A DNA stretch of 64,000 nt from Prostheceraeus crozeri (taxonomy: Eukaryota > Platyhelminthes > Polycladida > Euryleptidae), in NCBI GenBank assembly GCA_907163375.1, contig CAJQUW010004594.1, positions 124,001 through 188,000 on the forward strand, given 5' to 3'. Below are positions 57,000-64,000 of this stretch, piece after piece. The position numbers were made by a program, and so were the translations under genes. The notes beneath the pieces are model-generated. The model did no database searches. It was not told where the DNA came from and saw nothing but the letters and a program-made list of their open reading frames with translations. Numbering within the stretch: the first letter of the stretch is position 1; every line of letters starts with the position of its first letter.

Positions 57000-58000
57000 A
57001 ATGACATGATTGAAGAATGAAAGGAAAAGTTCGTAAAATAAACCAGAAATAATGAACATTTGATTGAGCATCCAAAAAGCATTTGCAATAGTGCCTGACG
57101 ACGAAGTAGCAGCGCTTTTTGCACATTTATTTGGTAGATTGGTCTTTTACCTGGGGAAAATTGTTGATTCTAGATTGAATATCGTCAACAGTCATTAACC
57201 TAATCAGAATGACCGGCCGGCCGCCGATTCCAAACCTGGCGCATTCAAACATGTGCTGATAGTACAGATGACAGTTTGACGCTGTGAACGCTACATTTCC
57301 AGATACTTGTCGGTCAACCTTCCCCCCATACCGAAAATCTTACCCAGCTCCTGAACGAAGGATGATGCGGACTCCAAATTTTTTTCTTCGTATTCCGCAA
57401 TTTCCCATCAATTTTGAATAACACCAGCTCAATACTTCCGTCACAATGAGATCTCAAAAATCTGAATGTATGACAAATTTGTCGAATTTTGCACTGTTTT
57501 CGCTTTGAATACCTTCAAGTGTCTTTATCAATAATAAAACTATCAAAAAAGCTATTATAGAAGAAAGGATTCCCATGTCAATTTGAACAGAAAATTAAAT
57601 TCAAAGTTCAAAATTTAAAGTTGTGAAATCAATTTGCGAACCATATTAAAGCCATTATCTTTTTGACCCTACATTTGACCTTGAATATCAATGCAATGAC
57701 AATATTCTGAGTCATTATCAGAAGAGGTTTCACTTGATGTATTTTGTTTTGAATTTGGTGAAAGGGTTTCTCAGATAAGACAAGAAATAATAGCCAAAGT
57801 AAAGATCATAGAGTAAGTTTGTAGGTAGAATGTCGACTCAAAAAATATCTGTATACAGTGAAAATTTTTATATCAAAAGATTCAGTTTTTCGCGGAGATC
57901 ACGTTCCTGCGGTCCAAAAAATTATTTGAGCAGTTTTGAAAAAAAGTCAAAATTTGCCAATTTAAATACTAAATAAGAAATAAGTAGTATGAGGCAAGTT
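57000..58000. other. Intron sequence, no other gene seen
   Basis: AT-rich intronic DNA of the channel gene between the TM2 exon and the L2-like LINE. Confidence 0.45.
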
Positions 58001-58055
58001 CATTCATTCAAGGATTTATTTTAAAATAACAAGCATGATGCCCAAACATGAGCTT

Positions 58056-58817
58056 CTAGGCTGTTTTACAGAGAAGGACAATTTTAAAATGTTTCTTAAA
58101 AGCAGATACACTCATGGAACCAGTGATGTCCTGAGGAATGCGTTTCCACACCTTGCTTGCGGTGATTCCGAAGGATCGGCCTCCCAAGGTAGGATGGCGA
58201 GCACGAGGCACGATGAAATGACCGGAGGCTGAGGAACGAAGCGACTGTCGACTACCTAGAGAAGATACTTCTTGTAATTCGTCCATCAAGTATGTGGGAG
58301 CTGCCTCATGACGACACAAATAGGCAAGAGTGCCAAGACGATGATCAATACGATTTTCGATGGAAAGCCAGTTAAAGTCAGTAAGGAGAGGTGTAATTTG
58401 GTCAAACTTCCTAGCTCCGTAGATCAGTCGAGCGGATGCATGGAGGACGCGCTGGAGTAATGCAAGGGAAGATGCTGGGAGCCCTGCATGTATGGAAATA
58501 CAGTAGTCGACTCTGCTAAGGACGAGTGAGCTAACCAGCCTCACCAGCATTGAATGATGAAGGAATCTTCGTATGGTGCGAATACGCCGAAGCATTGAAA
58601 AGCAGGAACTGGGCGTCAAGGAAATATTGGCAGCAAACGATAAGTTGGCATCGATGATCACACCAAGGTGCTTGATGGTGTCTTGAGGGTTAAGACAGAA
58701 TTCGCCAGTAACAATGGGATGAGAGATCTTTGGAGACCGTCGAGATGATTGACACCACATTACTTGTGTCTTGTCGGTATTTAGGAGAAGCTTGTTTGAC
58801 ATAAAGTTTGAAGTCAA
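58056..58817 (-). pseudogene. L2/CR1-like LINE, C-terminal RT and thumb, 5'-truncated
   Basis: An open frame of 253 residues from 58817 to the stop at 58056, with no internal break. Marks of the L2/CR1 C-terminus: NKLLLNTDKTQVMWCQSSRR (after the YADD motif), IKHLGVIIDANLSF, SRVDYCISIHAGLP, LLQRVLHASARLIYGARKF, DFNWLSIENRIDHRLGTLAY, SRQSLRSSASGHFIVPRAR and FGITASKVWKRIPQDI. The catalytic palm motifs lie upstream and are missing, so the insertion was truncated at its 5' end, as LINEs usually are. The intact frame points to a fairly young copy. It lies in an intron of the channel gene, same strand. Confidence 0.9.
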
Positions 58818-58829
58818 AGGAATAAATAT

Positions 58830-60150
58830 TCTCTAATGAGCATCGTAACTAAGCGGAAATTATGCTGACGATCAAGGAAATCTAATGAATGGTATTATAA
58901 TATTTCGTAGAAGTCCATGAAAAAGTCGCGATATTATTCGTGCTTTCTTGGATGAAATTTCAAGTTTTTAATTCAATTTTCACCAGCATGATTTTATGAT
59001 TTACTGAATTCATGTTTCATTTCTTTAATCTGAAAAGTAATGTGGAACCATCTACATCTTTCACAGTTGAATGAAGTCACTGTCTTTGATTATGTGATTT
59101 TGCTGTGCCAGTGGCAGGTTGCCTGTGATATGATCACGCTTAAGAAAATACTCTTGAGGTTGAGCATGAAAGTAACAGGAACCCATCGAATTGCTAATTT
59201 AACAAACATCACCTCTGAAGGACTGTCATGACACTGAGAATCAGCAAAATACCATCATTCCTTCAGCATTACTGTCATGATCAGTCGATTCCGTTGCAAT
59301 TTCTTCAAAACTGCAAAAATATGCATATCTCACAGACGTAGACCGGCGCCTATCCGAGCAGCTGAAATTGCCATCAACAAACAGCTGCTGCATAGTCTAG
59401 TCCGAGGCTGAAGAAAAGACCTTCACAAAATGATGTACATACGTTGGCTTCTTGTCAGACATTGAAGAGCATATTTGTCGGAAAAAGTTATGTCTGTCTG
59501 TATTTCTCTGATAACGTGAGAATATACGCATTGGCATAGAGCCACAACTTTTTCGTGGAATGTTTTCAGGTACTTTCCTATCATGTGTAAGCATTATTAT
59601 AATGCAAGCAGCAACTTCTGAACGTTGATACATGAGAAAATGTGTGAAAATATGGCTAATATTTAATCAAACTGATATTAAGATGCTTTGCAAAATCTAA
59701 ATTTGTTAGGCGTCACAGATAAAGGCACCGTACATAAACACAAGGGCTTATCACTTCAAGATTTTCTATGCCAAAAATCGTTGCTCTCTGCATAGGATTC
59801 CTCAGATAAATACAGAGAAGTGCAATCTCTACCGCTAACCATAATCCGCTTTCCACTCTATCAAAATTGAGATATCAGATAAGAAGAGGAACCAGGTAGC
59901 CAAATTTGCAACATTTTTTTACAGTCTGATTTTTTAACTCGTTCCCTGAAGAAACTCGCATCATGAGATAACGAGCCGAAATATCTCAACTCTGACTGCT
60001 TTTCTTGCAATTTATAAGACCCATGATATAATCAAATTCAAACACGAGTTAATAGTCGACCAAACAATCTGCAAACAAGTCATGATAAACCGCGAATAAA
60101 ATCTGAGACAGCTGATGTGTAGTCAAGCTACTTTAAATGGTTTTTAACTT
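58830..60150. other. Intron sequence, no other gene seen
   Basis: AT-rich DNA between the LINE and the TM1 exon. ORFs at 59040-59231 and 59633-59397 lack recognisable motifs. Confidence 0.45.
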
Positions 60151-60152
60151 AC

Positions 60153-60327
60153 GTGAAATTATTCTAGCTGGAGAATCCGGAGGAACAATGTAAAGAAGGG
60201 CAACAATCAATCCAACCACGATTCCTGGAGCAGTGATAGCCAAACCATAATAGATGTCGTTCCTTTCGATTGTAATATTCAAATGAATGCTATGATACTC
60301 CTCGGGACAACATGCATACGATGCTGT
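60153..60327 (-). CDS. Nicotinic-receptor-like Cys-loop channel, C-loop and TM1 exon
   Basis: A ligand-gated ion-channel subunit of the nicotinic acetylcholine receptor group, acting as part of a pentamer in the plasma membrane. The 175-bp exon runs from the acceptor TTTTTCTTTCAG to the donor TTTCAC|GTAAGTT. It encodes TASYACCPEEYHSIHLNITI, ERNDIYYGLAITAPGIVVGL and IVALLYIVPPDSPARIIS. The adjacent Cys pair (YxCCPE) marks the C loop of the acetylcholine site in alpha-type subunits. IYYGLAI with a membrane Pro and a closing PPDS marks TM1. Where nicotinic receptors have GEK before TM2 this gene has PAR, seen in anion-selective receptors. The exon ends with one base of a split codon, matching the next exon. 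The ligand-binding exons should lie upstream, probably right of the window. Confidence 0.85.
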
Positions 60328-60399
60328 CTGAAAGAAAAATGTTCCATTATCCAAGTGACCAACAGAAATTTTGACAGTGAGCATTTTCAAAAGCCATTA

Positions 60400-61130
60400 A
60401 AGGAAAAGATGATGAACAATTTAATTGTATTTACCTTTTCCATACCACGGACGTATGCAGGATGTAAAGGGGGACGATGGACCTATGAAAAATAGGTTTA
60501 GGCACCGATGAGAGCGGCAGGGTGTTTCCCCTTTGAAAAGTGGTGAAGAGGAAGAATTTTTGGCCTCTAGCTCGAGTTTCATTCAATCCTCATGCATTAA
60601 GAATGGGTCCGCAATCCATGTGCCTTACTAAGTTGTGGGAGATTTGTGTTCAACCAATCCTCGAAAAAACGGTAGTAATTCGATTCATCCTAACATTCTT
60701 CCAAGTCATCTTTCAAAGGGTGAATGTGCCAGTCGTCATGGCTGAACCTTTGGTGGCTTGACGAAACTGTCGCGCATCACTTATGAATGAAGAGCTCTCT
60801 GCTCTCTTCAGAACTGACAGTAGAAGAACAGAACGCTCCTTTTATCAGACATGAAACTAGGGACAATCATAGGACAAGGACGCGTGCTCGCATAGTTGAT
60901 AGACCGCATACCAGTAGTACATCGGCGCCTGAATATACACCCATACAGGTCTATGTACAATGATGAGTCGGTACTAGTTATCAGAGGCTAGAGCATCGAC
61001 CTTCGAATCACCGACGTCTGGCCCCACTTAGAAATACCAATGTGTGATAAGTGCATCACTTCTAATAAACGACTTTTCACTTTTTTTAAAAAGGATCTGT
61101 TTTACTTTGCATTCAATCACATAGAATTTG
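60400..61130. other. No gene seen
   Basis: I looked on the minus strand for further ligand-binding exons of the channel (Cys-loop pattern) and found none. Confidence 0.4.
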
Positions 61131-61133
61131 ATT

Positions 61134-61280
61134 GTACACTGTAAACTTTGCAACACTAAAGCTACTTACGAAGCCGATGTACAAACCGAGAACAACAAAA
61201 TTAACGAAAGCACTGTTCGTGTTGATACATTACGAAAGCAATTGGCTTTCATTTTGGATTATCATCATTATCCAATATTA
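61134..61280. mobile_element. MITE fragment with TACACTGTAAAC terminus
   Basis: Begins TACACTGTAAACTTTGCAAC and continues AAAGCTACTTACGAAGCCGA, TGTACAAACCGAGAAC and CTGTTCGTGTTGATAC, matching the left arm of 12737-13010. The right half is missing beyond the central TTGGATTATC palindrome remnant. Confidence 0.7.
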
Positions 61281-61756
61281 TGTTTGTCTATTTTGCTATG
61301 CCTTCCACAAACAGATTCATTGCATCCGGTGCAGAAATTCGAAGTTGGAGTGCATTTTCGGCATCTCTGCATTTCATACAGCGTCGCATTCTATTGACTT
61401 CGATTTGCTCCCGCTCCAGCCTACAAAGATTCTGATGTTCTGTCAGCCTTGCCAAAGCAAAGTATAGTAGTAACTGTAGCCGTTGACAAGCAAGTTGGAT
61501 CCCTCAGACGCTTTTCCACTTGAATGAATAAGAGTCTTTCAATTTGAGGTGATACAGATAATCGCCCTTGGCAGTTACACTACAAAATGTTCAACTTTAA
61601 CACAATCGATTGCACTTTTTGAAAAATTGCGCCATACAAGCAATACGTTAATAACGGAAAAACAATAACCGTGGACTAGCAAAAAAGTCAGGTGATTTGA
61701 GAACGTACCTTTCCGCAGAATCCTACGTTTGATCAGTATTTTTACCGAGGTTTTTT

Positions 61757-62117
61757 GCCTATTATAGACCATAGAAAGGCATATTACATAAACGACTTGG
61801 AAAAAATTCATTGCATTGGTCCCTTATCATTGCATTTAATATCAGCATTCCCTGGAAGACGTTAAGGTGACAGTTTTGAAAAAGCTAAGTGGTAGTGAAA
61901 TGGTGAGAAAGAAAGAAGAACTTAAATTTATCAGCCAGCTAATGACCGACTGGTCCTTCGGCCTCAACATGCAGCATGTATTCCAACGATCCCTTATCTA
62001 TGATCGACAATCCCCTAGCTGTATGTAAAATGTAGACTAACATTTTTCTATGACTCCACTGATCACTTGAATTTTTCCAAGTCGTTTATGTAATAGGCCT
62101 TTCTATGGTCTATTCTT
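61757..62117. repeat. Inverted repeat with arms of about 50 bp
   Basis: CATATTACATAAACGACTTG near 61780 is matched, inverted, by CAAGTCGTTTATGTAATAGG near 62073, and pairing extends to CTATTATAGACCATAGAAAG with CTTTCTATGGTCTATTC. The spacer is about 255 bp. The right arm leads directly into the hammerhead-like motif at 62126-62181, so this may be the remnant of a Penelope-like terminal repeat. Confidence 0.7.
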
Positions 62118-62125
62118 TTGTTAAC

Positions 62126-62181
62126 ATTCCTGAGGAAGAGTAGGAGCTCAATTTTTGACTTCCACCCGAAACCGGTCGAAT
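62126..62181 (+). ncRNA. Hammerhead-ribozyme-like motif with decayed stem II
   Basis: The order is AUUC, CUGAGGA, A, a long stem II (62138-62167), GAA, ACCGGUC, GAAU. Stem I is AUUC with GAAU (4 pairs). Stem III is AC with GU around CG, and the predicted cleavage follows GUC. Stem II pairs at 7 of 9 positions, the two failures being A opposite C, as expected after C-to-T decay of the complementary strand. The extra A before stem II is shared with 47470-47509. Confidence 0.5.
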
Positions 62182-62199
62182 TATATTCATACTGCCCGA

Positions 62200-63500
62200 T
62201 TTCAGCGACGTTTTTTATAAATACGCCCAAATATTTTCGCATCGCCAACCGATCCTTCGAAATGAACTGTTTTTCTAAATTTTAAAACTGTTTGCAAAAT
62301 GTTGTTAACATTATCATAAATTATAAAGTAGGGCTACAACCTGTGTCACACAACTCAATGTGCTACCATGTCATCTTTTTGAGGAGGTGAAGTGGAAGGC
62401 GGATGTTCGTCAATATAATTGTAGTGATATCTCCTCACTCTATGCGCAGTTTTTCTTCTGATAACCAGCAATAATACAATACATAATCTCACTATTGGTC
62501 TTTTCATTTTATAGGTTGATTGATGGGTAAGTGATGATGCATTGATGATCTCTCGAGAAAAGCGAATCCAATGAATGGTTGGTTTGCGCTTTCATCGAAA
62601 GGGGATACTCCAACAAAGAAGTGTCTCGAAGAATAAAAGTCAGAGAGTCGGATACGACGCAGAAAGTGTGCAAGAAACAAAATAAAACATGCGACGAAGA
62701 CGAGATATCTCAGATACTCAATTCATTCTCAAATATCTCTTCCGGCTTCACATCAAGAGCTAAGGGCATTTTCGATATCTTCAAAGGAAGGGGTTATAAG
62801 GTAAATCTGCTAGTTAATTCTTGCATAAAGTCCTTCTCAAATAATAGGTTCCTCATTTTTCAGTTTGGTTGTTTATCGCCCCTCCAGATGCCCTCCATCA
62901 TTGGCATGTTGGACTAAAAACCTCCTCCAGATGTTGTGCTTCCTTTTGTCCTCAAAAATTCCAAAAATTTGTTTTCGGTTCGGTTCTGCTATGCTTCCTC
63001 AGGGTTGGAGAGACCTTCCATGTCGTGCATTCGACATGGTTGGCCTGGCCCCGCCATGTGGTATAGGTTGGATTTTAGGGGCCGCAACATTGCTTAATGC
63101 AGCCACATGGTTACTCCCTGATGACTCCATAGATAGCAAACCTAATTTTGGTTTCTTAGATTTCTTATTTTCGCCATCTGTTATTTATGCTAGTTTCTCG
63201 TCAAGTGCATGACGAACTCTCATTTTAGTTCTCAGATTGTAAAAATAAAATCTACTATAAGTTTTAATTTATTTCCCTTCCCGTCTTACGTTGGATCGGC
63301 TAGCCTTTATTCGCATTTCAGTCCCTACTCTGTACTGGAGTAGGTTACTCTATGTAGTTAGTATTAATTTGTACTCATTCGTTCATGACTTTTAATTACC
63401 TAATTATTTACAGAATTCTCCACTAGGGTAGTTGTTTAACTTTGCTATCTTCCGTTTCCTGGATCCTTCGAATTATTTTGACCGTGTCGTGCCATAATTG
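62200..63500. other. No gene recognised; one charged ORF
   Basis: The plus-strand frame at about 62549-62795 encodes CAFIERGYSNKEVSRRIKVR, then QNKTCDEDEISQILNSFSNI and AKGIFDIFKGRGY, ending at a possible donor (AAG|GTAAAT). It is hydrophilic and protein-like, but I do not recognise it. The rest is AT-rich without known features. Confidence 0.3.
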
Positions 63501-63514
63501 AAGAGCGTTTTTGC

Positions 63515-63741
63515 AAAACTCACTCAGTCCATTTTCTTTATTTTTGGTAAAAGCTGATTTTTTGTTTCTATTCATTATAATCATTTTTAGTTCTGAACTA
63601 AGGTTTTTTATTTGATTCGAATGCTAGATGAAGCAGTATGTAGTCTTAAAACAAATATTCTATTTAAAGAGGAGGATATATACCGATATAAAAACGAATC
63701 AACTCCGCAAAACTCACTCAGTCCTGGACTGAGTGAGTTTT
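63515..63741. repeat. Palindrome with 16-bp perfect arms plus a half-site
   Basis: AAAACTCACTCAGTCC (63709-63724), a single T, then GGACTGAGTGAGTTTT (63726-63741). The same 16-mer occurs once more, alone, at 63515-63530. Symmetry this exact suggests a terminal repeat of a small element or a dimeric binding site. Confidence 0.75.
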
Positions 63742-64000
63742 GAAAAAACGGCAAAACAAACCTAATACAGACAAGCCTTTCAAATATAAAAATCAGTTAT
63801 ATGGTTCATCAGTGAAGTAACGATCAATAACATCTGCATCAGTATTCGACGTATCATTAACAATCGAATCATAAAACCATGCGCAGTCGTCTGGAATCGT
63901 AAAATATTTCATCAACTTTAGCACGTCATTTCTTTTCGCCGGTTTCACGTGAGTTTCCGATGTTTTGATTGCGGCTCTCCCCATTTCCAAGACGTTTCTC

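Noticed and set aside
1-64000. CRISPR arrays, bacterial operons, rRNA genes
   Set aside because: None present: tandem repeats are short satellites or MITE parts, and no rRNA-like conserved blocks were seen.

Overview
The window is nuclear DNA of an animal, very probably a marine invertebrate. It is AT-rich and gene-poor, with spliced exons, and it is packed with animal-type transposons: Crypton, Helitron, Tigger/pogo, piggyBac, mariner/IS630-like, hAT and Mutator-like MITEs, Penelope-like elements, CR1/L2-like LINEs and tRNA-derived SINEs. Nothing bacterial is seen (no operons, rRNA or CRISPR). The only host gene I can support is a Cys-loop ligand-gated ion channel (nicotinic-receptor-like) on the minus strand. 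Four phase-compatible exons lie at 60327-60153, 56994-56911, 54311-54178 and 53531-53428; its 5' half probably lies beyond the right edge.

Layout. 0.5-1.5 kb: a tandem duplication, a hairpin and a MITE. 2.0-3.4 kb: a decayed Crypton tyrosine recombinase. 3.7-4.0 kb: a Helitron helicase fragment. 5.2-8.4 kb: a Ty3/gypsy fossil interrupted by SINE-like copies and a MITE with a 9-bp target duplication. 8.5-10.2 kb: a nearly whole IS630/Tc1/mariner element, followed by a decayed relative. 11.7-13.0 kb: two foldback elements. 15.5-19.8 kb: a broken zinc-finger/transposase-like gene split by a 2-kb transposon with 37-bp terminal inverted repeats. 23.0-24.3 kb: a Penelope reverse transcriptase flanked by inverted pieces of itself. 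26.7-30.6 kb: a large element with about 500-bp inverted arms, itself hit by a hAT-like MITE.

31.7-42.4 kb is a deep nest. A Gag-like fossil contains a Tigger element (33248-42171). Tigger contains a piggyBac element (33380-39926). piggyBac contains both a small mariner-like element and a 2.3-kb purine-rich block of very abnormal composition. 42.5-45.5 kb: a LINE interrupted by a mariner with 28-bp terminal repeats. 45.5-53 kb: mostly featureless sequence with a hammerhead-ribozyme-like motif (47470-47509, minus), a MITE and a Penelope GIY-YIG endonuclease fragment. 53-60.4 kb: the channel gene, with a MITE and an L2-like LINE in its introns. 60.4-64 kb: a MITE fragment, an inverted repeat beside a second hammerhead-like motif, and a perfect 16-bp-arm palindrome.

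Apart from the channel, the 'genes' do not work together; the region is a stratified record of mobile-element insertions. Most useful for follow-up: (1) the purine-rich block, which replaces the piggyBac catalytic core and may be an assembly artefact; (2) the channel's Pro-Ala-Arg motif before TM2, a signature of anion-selective receptors, combined with nicotinic-type paired cysteines; (3) two hammerhead-like motifs; (4) several unrelated-looking MITEs that share the terminus TACACTGTAAA.
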